From assembly GCA_045047105.1 (NCBI GenBank), contig JASFYQ010000059.1, positions 1 to 50,564 of the forward strand: a DNA stretch of 50,564 nucleotides, in the 5' to 3' direction. The notes beneath the pieces were generated by a model. It was not told where the DNA came from. It did no database searches and saw only the letters and a list, made by a program, of their open reading frames with translations. Source of the stretch: JADGAU01 sp045047105 (GTDB lineage: Bacteria; Pseudomonadota; Gammaproteobacteria; GRL18). Positions 27,380 through 37,170 of this stretch are shown piece by piece. Position 1 is the stretch's first letter, and every line of letters starts with the position of its first letter. A program made the position numbers and the translations under genes.

Positions 27380-29671
27380 ATGCAAGAGTCTCAGCTATTA
27401 GAGCAACTTAACCAGCCACAACAACAGGCCGTTTCTTCTCAAGCCAATAACTTACTGGTTTTAGCTGGAGCAGGTAGTGGTAAAACAAGGGTTTTGGTGC
27501 ATCGTATTGCCTGGTTAATTAAAGTAAAACATGTTTCTCCGCATAGTATTTTGGCAGTAACTTTTACTAATAAAGCTGCAAAAGAAATGTCTCATCGAAT
27601 TGAGTCCTTATTAAATATGCCTATTCGAGGTATGTGGGTAGGAACTTTTCATGGTCTGGCTCACCGTCTATTACGCACACATTGGCAAGATCTGGGTTTA
27701 CAGGAAAATTTTCAGGTATTAGATAGTGATGATCAAAAGCGTTTATTAAAACGTATTATGAAAGAAATGGCTATTGATGAAAAAGAATTACCTGTACGGG
27801 ATGTACAATGGTTTATTAATAATTGTAAAGATGATGGCCAACGCGTTAAAGATCTAGAAAAAGTATTTGATTATCGCCAGAAACAATTACAGGCAATATA
27901 CCAAAACTACGAGCAATTATGTAATCGCAGCAGTCTGGTAGATTTTGCTGAATTATTATTACGTGCCCATGAATTATGGTTACACCATCCACATATTTTA
28001 ACGCATTATCAAAATCGTTTTCAATTTATAATGGTGGATGAATTTCAGGATACTAATACCATTCAATACGCCTGGATTAAAGTACTTAGTGGAGCTAATC
28101 AATACCATGATGAATATGCTAATAATACTCATGTAATGGTTGTAGGCGATGATGATCAGTCTATTTATGGTTGGCGTGGAGCAAAAATTGAGCATATTCA
28201 AAAATTTGAGAAAGATTTTTATCCCGCAGAAGTGGTTCGTTTAGAACAAAATTATCGCTCCAGTGCGAATATTTTAAATGCTGCTAATGCGGTAATTCAA
28301 AATAATACCGATCGCCTGGGAAAAACTCTCTGGACAGAAGATAATGATGGTGATCCCATCTATGTATACCAGGCGTTTAATGAATATGATGAAGCCGAAT
28401 ATATAGTGGATCAAATTAAACAATACCAGGAAAAGGGTTCAGTGCATAGTGAATTGGCGGTATTGTATCGCTCCAATGCCCAATCCCGGGTAATTGAAGA
28501 ATATTTATTACGCTCTGCTATTCCTTATCGGGTTTATGGTGGTTTACGTTTTTTTGACCGCCTGGAAATCCGTGATGCTCTGGCCTATTTACGCCTGACT
28601 AATTCACGCTTAGATGATGCTGCATTTGAACGCATTATTAATTTACCCAGCCGAGGCATTGGTCAGCGCAGTATTGATAAAATTCGTCAATATGCCCGAG
28701 AAAATGATCTCAGCTTATGGTTTGCAGCAGCAAAAATGATTGCAGAAAAACAATTAACAGCTAAAGCGGCTAATGCTATTCATTCCTTTATGCAAATGAT
28801 TGATGATTTTCAACAGACTCAGGAGGATATAAGTCTGTATGAATTATTAGAGCAAATCTATGAAACTTCGGGCCTAAAAATTTATCATAATAAAGATAAT
28901 AATGAAAAATCCCGCTCACGGATAGAAAATCTGGATGAATTAATTAACGCGCTTAAGCAATACCAAGAGAGTTATGATCCACTTGATTATGAAGCAGAAG
29001 CACGCCTGCTTTCAGAGCCACAAGCAGAGTCTGCATCCGCTGCTAGCAGGGTAAATATGCTGGCAGAGTTTTTGAGTCATGCAGTATTAGAATCCAGTGA
29101 AAAACAGGGTGAAGAATGGGATGATTGTGTACAATTAATGACTCTGCATAGTGCTAAAGGATTAGAATTTAATCAGGTTTTTTTAGCGGGGCTGGAGCAG
29201 GGCCTGTTCCCCCATCGTATGTCCAGTGATGATCCCAATAAACTCGAAGAAGAGCGACGCTTGTGTTATGTTGGAATTACCCGGGCTAAAAAAACCTTAC
29301 ATATCAGTTTTGCAGATAGCCGCAGTATGCATGGTAAAACAGATTATCGTAGCCCATCACAATTTTTAAAAGAAATTCCAGCAGAGTATTTATTGCAGGT
29401 AAAAGCTTCCGCTAATAAGCATAATCCTTTTACTTCATCCATATTTTCCAGAGCAGCTCAACCGACTGCCAAGCCTGATAAAAATATGGCTTTTAAAAAA
29501 ATGGATGAGGGAGATGGACTATTTGTTGGAAATTCAGTCAGCCACAAAAAATTTGGTCAGGGAATAATACTGGATATTGAAGGCGATGGTGGTAAAAAAC
29601 GTGTGCAAGTGCGTTTTGCTAGTGCTGGAACACGTTGGTTATTAGCCAGTGTTGCTAAATTAAGCTGCTGA
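27380..29671 (+). CDS. uvrD: DNA helicase II (UvrD)
   Basis: 763 residues, superfamily 1 helicase. Walker A LAGAGSGKTR (about 28-37), TFTNKAAKEM, VDEFQDTN, VGDDDQSIYGWRGA, LEQNYRS, TLHSAKGLEF and VGITRAKKTL are all intact. The C-terminal tail ends in a Tudor-like segment (VSHKKFGQGIILDIEGDG), as in UvrD. Unwinds DNA in nucleotide excision and mismatch repair. It converges with the PAS-GGDEF gene. Confidence 0.96.
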   Translation: MQESQLLEQLNQPQQQAVSSQANNLLVLAGAGSGKTRVLVHRIAWLIKVKHVSPHSILAVTFTNKAAKEMSHRIESLLNMPIRGMWVGTFHGLAHRLLRTHWQDLGLQENFQVLDSDDQKRLLKRIMKEMAIDEKELPVRDVQWFINNCKDDGQRVKDLEKVFDYRQKQLQAIYQNYEQLCNRSSLVDFAELLLRAHELWLHHPHILTHYQNRFQFIMVDEFQDTNTIQYAWIKVLSGANQYHDEYANNTHVMVVGDDDQSIYGWRGAKIEHIQKFEKDFYPAEVVRLEQNYRSSANILNAANAVIQNNTDRLGKTLWTEDNDGDPIYVYQAFNEYDEAEYIVDQIKQYQEKGSVHSELAVLYRSNAQSRVIEEYLLRSAIPYRVYGGLRFFDRLEIRDALAYLRLTNSRLDDAAFERIINLPSRGIGQRSIDKIRQYARENDLSLWFAAAKMIAEKQLTAKAANAIHSFMQMIDDFQQTQEDISLYELLEQIYETSGLKIYHNKDNNEKSRSRIENLDELINALKQYQESYDPLDYEAEARLLSEPQAESASAASRVNMLAEFLSHAVLESSEKQGEEWDDCVQLMTLHSAKGLEFNQVFLAGLEQGLFPHRMSSDDPNKLEEERRLCYVGITRAKKTLHISFADSRSMHGKTDYRSPSQFLKEIPAEYLLQVKASANKHNPFTSSIFSRAAQPTAKPDKNMAFKKMDEGDGLFVGNSVSHKKFGQGIILDIEGDGGKKRVQVRFASAGTRWLLASVAKLSC

Positions 29672-29673
29672 CT

Positions 29674-32451
29674 TTATTCAAAATCCTGTGCTTCAAATAG
29701 CTGGTATTGGTTTCTGCCTAATGACTTAGCCTTGTACATCGCTCGATCGGCCTGGTGAAGAAGTAGTTGGGCTGAATTTATATCCTGTTTTTGAGGATAG
29801 AAGGTAATGCCAATACTGGCTGAGACTTGAAGCTCAATATTATCAATAGTTACCACTGCAGCAGCAGCATTTAACAAACGTTGAATAAGTGGGTCACTAT
29901 GGCTATTGTCAGGTAAATCAATCCAGATAGCAATAAACTCATCCCCGCCTAAACGAGCAAGTGTGTCTCCCTGGCGCAGGGTCTGTTCCAGTTGTTGAGA
30001 TATGGCAATAAGAAATTTGTCGCCCATTGCATGACCATAAGTATCATTAATTTCTTTAAAACCATCCAGATCAAGATAGGCAATGGCAAGTTGCAAGCCA
30101 CGACGATCAACTTGAGCAATAGCCTGATGCAGGCGGTCATCCAATAATACTCGATTAGGTAAACGGGTTAATGAATCGTAATGAGCAATTTGTTCCAGTT
30201 GTTTTTGCTGCTGTTTTTGTAAAGTTATATCGTTGAATAAAGAAACATAATTTTTTACCACTCCCTGTTCATCACAAACCGCGCTAATAGTCATCATTTG
30301 TGGATAGAGCTCGCCATTAAAACGTTTATTCCATGTTTCTCCACTCCAGTATCCTTTGCTTTTTAATTCATGCAAGGCATTATCATAAAACTTTTTATTC
30401 TGGTGATCCGACTTAAGTATATTGGGATTTTTGCCTAGAATTTTTTCTCGCTTATAACCGGTAATACGAAGAAAGGAATCATTAACATCAATAATTAAAC
30501 CTTTGGCTGTAGTAATCATAATACCTTCGCGGGCATGGGTAAAAACGCTGGCGGCAAGTTGTGATGCTTTTTCTGCCTGTTTGCGTTCAGTAATATCCTG
30601 AGCTATTCCAGTCAGTTTTATAGGCTTGTTTTCTTTGTCTACTATGCATTCAGCTTTGCAATAGAGCCAACGTTCACTACCATCGGGACGGATAATACGA
30701 TACTCAATATCATGTTTTTCACCATTTTGTATCGCGCTCTGAATAGATTTTTCAACCTTTGGCCAGTCTTTTTTATGCACAATAGTGGATAAAAAATCAA
30801 TGCCTACCAGCTGAGATTTATCATAGCCAACAATTTCATATATTTCATCCGACCAATTGCTAATACCCGTGCTGATATCTAGCTCCCAATTACCCATATG
30901 GGCAATATGTTCTGCTTCTAATATACGTTGTTTACTATTTTGCAATGCTTGCTGTGCTTTTTTCTGTTTGCTGATATCACGAATAGTACCTTCTACTCCA
31001 ATAACATTATTGTTTACTATTACAAAGCGAACATTTGCAGAAATCCAAACTTCTTCACCCTGTTTATTGATTGCTTTGACTTCGTAGCTTTGTAATTGAC
31101 CGCCTGCCGTTTTTAAGTCTTTGAGTAAATTTTCTCTGGAAAAGGGAGCAGCATAATATTTTGCTATTTTTGTTCCCATTATTTCATGGGCATCATAACC
31201 AAAAATAGATTTAACCGAAGGTGATATTTGTATTACCACTCCATCAATATCTGCCATATAATAAACATCCTGAAGATTTTCAATAATGCATCGATAATAG
31301 CGTTCCGATTTTTCTAATAACTTCTCAGTTTTGCGGCGTTGTTTTATTTCTTTACTTAAGAGGAAATTAAATCGCCATAATAAACCTGCCACCAGAGCGC
31401 TTAAAAATAATAATACACTGGTAATTACAATGGGTTGAAGTAGAAAAGTTTGTCCAGGTTCAGGATCTGGGTCATAGATAAATCCATCAAGTGAATAATC
31501 TGCATTGATAAGATTAAAGTGTACCATCTGTTGAGCCATGGAATTAAAGCGACCAGGATTAATATTCCCTATAGGAATTATACTATTCAGAATAAGCTTT
31601 TCCATTGCCTGAGCTTCATATTGTAAATGTGCCCGGGTTTTTTCCGAGTTATATTTTGTTAAGATCAGTTTTATAATTTCTTGTTGATGGCTCATGGCAT
31701 ATTCCCAGCCCTGCAATGAAGCTTCACGAAAAGCTTTTACTCGCTGTGGATGCTCATCTAGCTCCTGTTGAGAGGTAAACAATATATCACTATAAAAATC
31801 AACACCATAATTTATGGGTTTTATGCTATGCGTTTTAATGCCTAATTGTTGTAAGTCATAAGGCTCATTAGTTAGATAGGCATTAAATACATCGGTTTTA
31901 TTCTTAATAAGATCTTCAATATTGTGGCTACTTTTAGTAATATTCAGTTCGCTGAGGTTTACTCCCTCGTTGGAAAGCATGGCAAGAAAATTAATATCCT
32001 CGCTGCCGCCTAACATCATAATTCTTTTGCCTACTATGTCTTGAGGTGTATGAATGCCGCTACTAGCCAGGGAAAGTAAAATGGATGGGCTGTGTTGAAA
32101 TATAGCTGCCAGGGCCAGCAGAGGGTCACCTTTTAAAAAATGAAATAATAGCTCGCTATTAGCAACGGCATATTGTGCTCGACCCGCAAGTACTTCATTT
32201 ACGGGATTATGAGCAGGAGAGCCTGGAAGAATACTAACATCTAAGCCATTTTTTTGGTAAAACCCTTTATGTAAAGCAGCATAATAACCAGCAAATTGAA
32301 ACTGGTGCTTCCAGCGAAGTTGTAGCGTGATTTTTTCTAAAGCAGAGGATGATGTTTTTAGTGAATCATCGGCATAAATTGCAGATGTTTGTACAAACAC
32401 CTGCAATAATAATACCCTCATCAAGGTGCTTAAAATAGATGGCAGTCTCAT
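29674..32451 (-). CDS. Diguanylate cyclase with periplasmic NMT1/THI5-like sensor and PAS domains
   Basis: 925 residues. Signal-anchor at the N-terminus, then a periplasmic NMT1/SsuA-like solute-binding domain (about 40-300; LRWKHQFQFAGYYAALHKGFY), a transmembrane helix near 345-365, three PAS/PAC segments (about 380-495, 505-635, 640-755) and a C-terminal GGDEF domain with an intact RLGGDEF and no EAL domain. NMT1-type domains bind pyrimidine or sulfonate-like ligands; the ligand here is unknown. It is the largest of the c-di-GMP proteins in the window. The small membrane protein gene upstream (32512-32922) is on the same strand. Confidence 0.9.
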   Translation of the reverse strand: MRLPSILSTLMRVLLLQVFVQTSAIYADDSLKTSSSALEKITLQLRWKHQFQFAGYYAALHKGFYQKNGLDVSILPGSPAHNPVNEVLAGRAQYAVANSELLFHFLKGDPLLALAAIFQHSPSILLSLASSGIHTPQDIVGKRIMMLGGSEDINFLAMLSNEGVNLSELNITKSSHNIEDLIKNKTDVFNAYLTNEPYDLQQLGIKTHSIKPINYGVDFYSDILFTSQQELDEHPQRVKAFREASLQGWEYAMSHQQEIIKLILTKYNSEKTRAHLQYEAQAMEKLILNSIIPIGNINPGRFNSMAQQMVHFNLINADYSLDGFIYDPDPEPGQTFLLQPIVITSVLLFLSALVAGLLWRFNFLLSKEIKQRRKTEKLLEKSERYYRCIIENLQDVYYMADIDGVVIQISPSVKSIFGYDAHEIMGTKIAKYYAAPFSRENLLKDLKTAGGQLQSYEVKAINKQGEEVWISANVRFVIVNNNVIGVEGTIRDISKQKKAQQALQNSKQRILEAEHIAHMGNWELDISTGISNWSDEIYEIVGYDKSQLVGIDFLSTIVHKKDWPKVEKSIQSAIQNGEKHDIEYRIIRPDGSERWLYCKAECIVDKENKPIKLTGIAQDITERKQAEKASQLAASVFTHAREGIMITTAKGLIIDVNDSFLRITGYKREKILGKNPNILKSDHQNKKFYDNALHELKSKGYWSGETWNKRFNGELYPQMMTISAVCDEQGVVKNYVSLFNDITLQKQQQKQLEQIAHYDSLTRLPNRVLLDDRLHQAIAQVDRRGLQLAIAYLDLDGFKEINDTYGHAMGDKFLIAISQQLEQTLRQGDTLARLGGDEFIAIWIDLPDNSHSDPLIQRLLNAAAAVVTIDNIELQVSASIGITFYPQKQDINSAQLLLHQADRAMYKAKSLGRNQYQLFEAQDFE

Positions 32452-32511
32452 GATAAGAGTGCCTAATTATATACAAAAGGCCATATTGCAGATTCCTGGG
32501 ATTTAAGCATA

Positions 32512-32922
32512 TTAATGGTGCAAACTAAAATCCTTCCGTGCAGAAGTAATGGTGATTGAAAAACCTGCAACTACATCAAGTAATGACATTAACATCAGAA
32601 TAAAAAATGCTTCATTTGCCGCCTGTGGTTTGATTATAAAGACTATTAAAAAGCCAATAAAAACTAAGCCAGATAAGATATGATCAATTATAGACGCATT
32701 TGTTGTACGGGTTGACTTAATTATCTCAATAAATAAAAAAAACACACCCAGAGTTAATAATACGCCATTCCAACTGAGTTTAAAAACTGCACCTGAAAAG
32801 AGGGTAAATTGATAAATTATTGCAGACAAGCTGCTTACTGCACTATCACCCAGCATATAAAAAATGACTAGGTACGCAATTAAAAGGTAAAGAAATAAGG
32901 GAATGTATTTAAAAATGTTCAC
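32512..32922 (-). CDS. Small four-helix membrane protein of unknown function
   Basis: 136 residues with four hydrophobic segments (about 7-27, 35-66, 83-99, 103-122) and short polar loops. No family is recognised. Upstream of the PAS-GGDEF gene with a 60-bp gap. Confidence 0.65.
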   Translation of the reverse strand: MNIFKYIPLFLYLLIAYLVIFYMLGDSAVSSLSAIIYQFTLFSGAVFKLSWNGVLLTLGVFFLFIEIIKSTRTTNASIIDHILSGLVFIGFLIVFIIKPQAANEAFFILMLMSLLDVVAGFSITITSARKDFSLHH

Positions 32923-33050
32923 AAAGCCATCCTATTAATATCTGTTTATAGAATTCATTACTTATCCTGAGTTTATGATAACATATAAAATTCAATCCTA
33001 AATAGAATAAATATGTTTATTTTGAACAGCTAAAACCTAAGGAGGGTAAA

Positions 33051-33212
33051 ATGAAAGACGCGATTTTATTATCAGCCTGTCGAGTGGCAAAAGTAGGTGA
33101 GCACGATGAAATTTCTGCCAGAATATATAAACCATTTAGCGATTTTCGTAAAGAATGTAGAGCAATGGGTGTTGAATCAGAAGGCGATTATTTACGAGCC
33201 AGAAGTCTCTAA
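33051..33212 (+). CDS. Small protein (53 residues), unknown function
   Basis: A short frame beginning MKDAILLSACRVAKVGEHD, preceded by a strong ribosome-binding site (AAGGAGGG, about 5 nt spacing). Charged, soluble, no signal peptide. A longer overlapping frame in another register (33097-33372) lacks a good ribosome site and runs into the opposite-strand ComFB gene, so I favour this one. Confidence 0.5.
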   Translation: MKDAILLSACRVAKVGEHDEISARIYKPFSDFRKECRAMGVESEGDYLRARSL

Positions 33213-33291
33213 GTTAAATTATTTGCAGACCCTGTCCCCTGTGTTAGCGGTAGTTAGAGTCCACAATAAAACTGAACTCCAGGACGGTATT

Positions 33292-33591
33292 TTATTCATT
33301 TTGCCATGTTTGGGGACGATCTTCTTCGGTTTTATATTTAGTGGCCTGTTCAATAGCCTGAGTTATAGATGATTCAACCATTTCGCCAATCTTATCGCGT
33401 TCACTACTGGTTAGAAAAAAGGCCATATCCACATCATGGCGCACATAACGTGCAGGCAACATATTTAATGCCAGACAAGCAACGTCTTGTAAATAATCCT
33501 CATCCATGGTTTTAATCTCTGTGGCATAACGACTAATGAGTTCACGTACCACCAGTGTTTCGTAATAGTTATGTATTGCATCAAAATGCAT
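33292..33591 (-). CDS. ComFB-family protein
   Basis: 99 residues matching the late-competence ComFB family: N-terminal N-Y-Y-E-T-L-V, then D-V-A-C-L-A-L-N-M-L-P-A-R-Y-V-R-H near 35-52. ComFB-like proteins of cyanobacteria and other bacteria have been reported to bind cyclic di-nucleotides, which would suit this c-di-GMP-rich region. It is downstream of lpxL on the same strand with a gap of 66 bp. Function in this organism is inferred only. Confidence 0.78.
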   Translation of the reverse strand: MHFDAIHNYYETLVVRELISRYATEIKTMDEDYLQDVACLALNMLPARYVRHDVDMAFFLTSSERDKIGEMVESSITQAIEQATKYKTEEDRPQTWQNE

Positions 33592-33657
33592 AAGTTTTCT
33601 CCAGAAAAAATTAAAACACTCAATTAATCATAAGCCTAGTCTGTTTTTTAGTATAGG

Positions 33658-34548
33658 TCAATAGATTTTATCTAATCCCTGCGCAACTTGTTTAAAACGT
33701 TTATAGCTCCATAAATACTGCTCGGGCGCCTGATTAATAAGCAGTTCAACCGATTGATTAAGAGCCCTGGCTGAAATTAAATTATCTTTACTATCAATGT
33801 CTGCTTCTGCTGGATAAAAGTGTAATTTATAACCCTGTCCTTTAGCTTGGCGATTGGCAAAACAAATAAATACTGCTGCCCCAGATTTTCTGGCTAAAGA
33901 AGCTAATAGATTAATGGTTAAAGCAGGTCGTTTAAAAAAAGCAGCAAAGGTTCCGCTGCTCAGCTCTTTAGGTGTTTGATCGGGCAGCATACCAATTGCC
34001 TGTCCTTTACGAAGTGCTTTAAGCAAAGCGGCAAGGCCTCGATTATCGGCAGATAATAATTTACCTCCACCACGCTCACGTGCCTGGCGTAAAATGGGAT
34101 CCAGAGAGTTAATTTTAGGTGACTGGTAAATACTGGTGCATTTAAACCGATAACCAACGTATAAACCAGACATTTCCCAGCAGCCCAGATGAGGGGTGAT
34201 AAGAATAACCCCGCGTTTTTCCTGCAGGGCTGCCAGCACTAACTCCTCTCCCTCAACATGTAGCTGTTGTAAGATTTTTTCAGCAGGCCATAACCACACC
34301 GGGCCTAATTCAGTCATAGTTTTCCCCAGCTCGATCATGTTTTTTTTAAGCATCAGCTGATGTTCTTGATCGGTTAATTGAGGAAAGCAGGCGCGAATAT
34401 TAATGCTACTAATTTTTTTTGCCGGGTTATTAAAAAAATAGAATAACTTGCCTAATAGCTTTCCAAAATAATGATTAACCGGCAGTGAAAACCAGGAAAA
34501 AAAAATTAGAATGGCTTTAGTCAGATAATAAATAAGTGATGATTTCAT
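33658..34548 (-). CDS. lpxL: Lipid A biosynthesis acyltransferase (LpxL/HtrB family)
   Basis: 296 residues. N-terminal membrane anchor (about 10-25), acyltransferase motif H120-x4-E125 (TPHLGCWEMSG), and IGMLPDQTP further on. It transfers a secondary acyl chain, typically laurate, to Kdo2-lipid IVA at the inner membrane. LpxL versus LpxM/LpxP cannot be settled by eye. Confidence 0.9.
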   Translation of the reverse strand: MKSSLIYYLTKAILIFFSWFSLPVNHYFGKLLGKLFYFFNNPAKKISSINIRACFPQLTDQEHQLMLKKNMIELGKTMTELGPVWLWPAEKILQQLHVEGEELVLAALQEKRGVILITPHLGCWEMSGLYVGYRFKCTSIYQSPKINSLDPILRQARERGGGKLLSADNRGLAALLKALRKGQAIGMLPDQTPKELSSGTFAAFFKRPALTINLLASLARKSGAAVFICFANRQAKGQGYKLHFYPAEADIDSKDNLISARALNQSVELLINQAPEQYLWSYKRFKQVAQGLDKIY

Positions 34549-34625
34549 AATTTAATTATACCTCTAAAGGGCTAGTGCTATCTATCTATGTTTTAGTAGT
34601 AGCCTAAAAAATAGGTGAATTAGTG

Positions 34626-34631
34626 TATAAT
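34626..34631 (+). promoter_or_regulatory. Candidate -10 element of the 14.7-kb Kor/PFOR-like operon
   Basis: TATAAT about 165 bp before the first start codon, with no clear -35. The resulting leader of about 160 nt contains the small inverted repeats TTGTT/AACAA (34641-34653 region) and ACCTG/CAGGT (34744-34760). I recognise no riboswitch. Confidence 0.4.
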
Positions 34632-34796
34632 GGACGGCTTGTTTCAACAAAGGAAGCATCATATCCATTGTTAAAATGGTACTTAAATACACTTCCTCAA
34701 AGATGCAAATTGTTGCATAAATAACTTACTTAAAAGTACCTCAACCTGTATTTCCCAGGTAATTTAAAGTTTAAAAAAATAAATAATAAATAATAA

Positions 34797-35525
34797 ATGA
34801 GCGAGCAATATAATAACAATAATTCAAGTCGCAGACTGAATGATAAGGAAGTTAGCCTGACTATTAACGGTAATGCAATTACTGCTCCCACAACCTTATC
34901 TGTTATTCAAGCATTATGGCATGCAGGTTATCCACGCATTAAAGGGGTGGGTTGTCTGGATGGTGTTTGTGGCTCCTGTCGGGTGATGGTTCGTCGTAAA
35001 AACTCAACTGAGCTGAAAATGGAGCTGGGCTGCCAGTTATTAGTCGAACAAGACATGGATGTATTTTTTTTAGTTTTTCCCTCTCCTGCCCAACACTCCT
35101 ACCACCTTTCAGAAATAAAAAATTCCTGGGATGTACAAACTGATTTCCATCGGATTTTTCCTGAAGCACAAAAATGTCGCCACTGTAATGGCTGTAATTT
35201 AGCCTGCCCCAAAGATATTGATGTAGAGCTGGGAGTTGAGTTGGCGGTCAAAGGACGCTTTAGTGAATCAGGAGAGCTTTTTATTGAATGTGTTATGTGC
35301 AATTTATGTATGACGGGTTGCCCGGAATTTATTGATCCTAACCATGTGGGATTGTTCGCCCGACGAGTAACCGGATACTTTCATACCCGCCCCTCTAATT
35401 TAATTAATCAACTAGAAGCCATACGCACAGGCCAACTGGATGTGATAATTGAGGAAGAAGAAATAGTAGCAGATAGCAATGGACAGCCGAAACAGATAGC
35501 AATGGACAGCCGAAATGAGTACTAA
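34797..35525 (+). CDS. Fumarate reductase/succinate dehydrogenase-like iron-sulfur subunit (TfrB/FrdB type)
   Basis: 242 residues. A plant-type [2Fe-2S] domain has C53, C58, C61 and C79 (GCLDGVCGSCR...GC). A second domain has CRHCNGCNLACP and CVMCNLCMTGCP for two further clusters. The first gene of a single long operon; it overlaps the flavoprotein gene by 11 bp. With it, the protein should form a fumarate reductase or succinate dehydrogenase module with no membrane subunit encoded here, resembling thiol:fumarate reductase TfrAB. Electron partner is unknown. The ATG lacks a clear ribosome site. Confidence 0.85.
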   Translation: MSEQYNNNNSSRRLNDKEVSLTINGNAITAPTTLSVIQALWHAGYPRIKGVGCLDGVCGSCRVMVRRKNSTELKMELGCQLLVEQDMDVFFLVFPSPAQHSYHLSEIKNSWDVQTDFHRIFPEAQKCRHCNGCNLACPKDIDVELGVELAVKGRFSESGELFIECVMCNLCMTGCPEFIDPNHVGLFARRVTGYFHTRPSNLINQLEAIRTGQLDVIIEEEEIVADSNGQPKQIAMDSRNEY

Positions 35526-37170
35526 TAAAAAAGGTATAGACTATCAGGATGCACTTCAGCTCTATGCTCAAAAGAAAGTTTTTGCCGAGCCAAAGATCAA
35601 TATCGGTGAAGCCGATTTATTACAACAATTCCACCCGGATTCACGCTTAGAAACCATTTCCACTCTACAGGTTGGTCCCAATCAGGGAGAAACTTGCCAT
35701 AGCCAGATTGCCAGTATGTTACAGGCTGACTCACGTATTGACGCAGCAGATTTAGCCGGTGCTCGAATTGAAGAAACGGATATTTTGGTCATTGGTGGTG
35801 GAGGGGCAGGATGTGCCGCAGCTATTACTGCAGCTCAGGCAGGTGCCAAAGTTATTTTAGCTACCAAACTACGCCTGGGAGATAGTAATACGGTAATGGC
35901 CGAAGGAGGTATACAGGCCTCTATTGAAAAGGGTGATAGCCCGCAGGCACATTATGATGATACCTATAATGCGGGCCATAAAACTGCTGTGCAAAGCCTT
36001 ATAAAACAAATGGTGCTGGATGGCCCGGAAAATATCCGCTGGTTAATTCAGCAGGGAATGCAATTTGACCTTAATGAATTTGGTGATTTATTAACCCGAA
36101 AAGCAGGCGGAACCAGTGCTAGTCGAGTGGTGCATTTTCGTGATTATACTGGCCTGGAAATGATGCGGGTATTACGTGAAGTAGTAAAAAACAGTGGTAT
36201 AGATGTATGGGATTATAGTCCCGCAGTAGAGCTGCTGAGTAATCAGTCAGGAGGTTGTGCCGGGGCGATTATTTCTTCTCTTAAAGAATGCCAGTTTGTA
36301 CAGATAAAAGCCAAAAGTGTTATTTTAGCAACAGGAGGCATTGGACGAGTACATTTAAATCAGTTCCCCACCTCTAATCATTTTGGAGCAACAGGTGATG
36401 GTTTGGTGCTGGCCTATCGTTTAGGTGCAAAACTCAGGGATATGGATTCATTTCAATATCATCCTACTGGTCTTGCCCACCCTCACCATTTATCGGGTAC
36501 TTTGATCACCGAAGGAGTGCGCTCTGCAGGGGCACAAATGATTAATGGTCTGGGAGAGCGGTTTGTGGATGAGCTTAAACCCAGAGACATAGTTGCGGCT
36601 GCTATTTTACGTGAATGTGTACAAGGGCGTGGCATTAATGCAGCAGGAGGATCTCAGGGTGTGTGGTTAGATACTCCGGGTCTGGAAGCTAAACATTCAG
36701 GTATTTTAGAGCAACGTTTTCCCAAATTAGTGAAATTGGGTTTAAAGAGCAAGGTCAATTTAAAAACAACTCCGATGTTAATTTATCCTACCCTGCACTA
36801 TCAAAATGGTGGGGTAATTATTGATAAAAACGGGCTTTCTAATGTTAAAGGTCTGTATTGTGTAGGTGAAGTCAGTGGTGGGATTCATGGAAGAAACCGC
36901 CTTATGGGTAATGCTTTATTAGAGATTATTAGTTTTGGCAGAAAAGCAGGTGCACATGCTGCAAGTAAAAGAAAAGGTCTGCTACACAAAAAAATTACTA
37001 TTGATCATATCAGTAATTTACGCCGTGAGCTGATGCAGCACGGTATGCCCATGCAAGAAAAATCTCCATTATTGTTCCCGGAATATGCTCAATTTGATGC
37101 TGAGGCAAATTATGCTGGAACGGCTACCAGCAATCGAAAAAAATATTCCAGCCAATGGTTTGACCTATGA
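35515..37170 (+). CDS. Fumarate reductase/succinate dehydrogenase-like flavoprotein subunit (TfrA type)
   Basis: 551 residues. FAD-binding ILVIGGGGAGCAAA starts near 91, preceded by an 85-residue N-terminal extension not found in ordinary SdhA/FrdA. The flavin-linkage and substrate regions are visible (MAEGGIQASI, ASRVVHFRDYTG, LITEGVRSAGAQM, HGRNRLMGNALLEI). The C-terminal helical domain is shorter than in SdhA. Reduces fumarate or oxidises succinate. In gammaproteobacterial symbionts with reductive TCA genes, a TfrAB-like enzyme supplies the fumarate-to-succinate step (established knowledge, recalled). It overlaps the next gene by 4 bp. Confidence 0.85.
   Translation: MSTNKKGIDYQDALQLYAQKKVFAEPKINIGEADLLQQFHPDSRLETISTLQVGPNQGETCHSQIASMLQADSRIDAADLAGARIEETDILVIGGGGAGCAAAITAAQAGAKVILATKLRLGDSNTVMAEGGIQASIEKGDSPQAHYDDTYNAGHKTAVQSLIKQMVLDGPENIRWLIQQGMQFDLNEFGDLLTRKAGGTSASRVVHFRDYTGLEMMRVLREVVKNSGIDVWDYSPAVELLSNQSGGCAGAIISSLKECQFVQIKAKSVILATGGIGRVHLNQFPTSNHFGATGDGLVLAYRLGAKLRDMDSFQYHPTGLAHPHHLSGTLITEGVRSAGAQMINGLGERFVDELKPRDIVAAAILRECVQGRGINAAGGSQGVWLDTPGLEAKHSGILEQRFPKLVKLGLKSKVNLKTTPMLIYPTLHYQNGGVIIDKNGLSNVKGLYCVGEVSGGIHGRNRLMGNALLEIISFGRKAGAHAASKRKGLLHKKITIDHISNLRRELMQHGMPMQEKSPLLFPEYAQFDAEANYAGTATSNRKKYSSQWFDL

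Noticed and set aside
33097..33372. 91-codon frame on the plus strand
   Set aside because: No ribosome site, overlaps the better-supported 53-residue frame in another register and the 3' end of the ComFB gene on the other strand, and has no family match.
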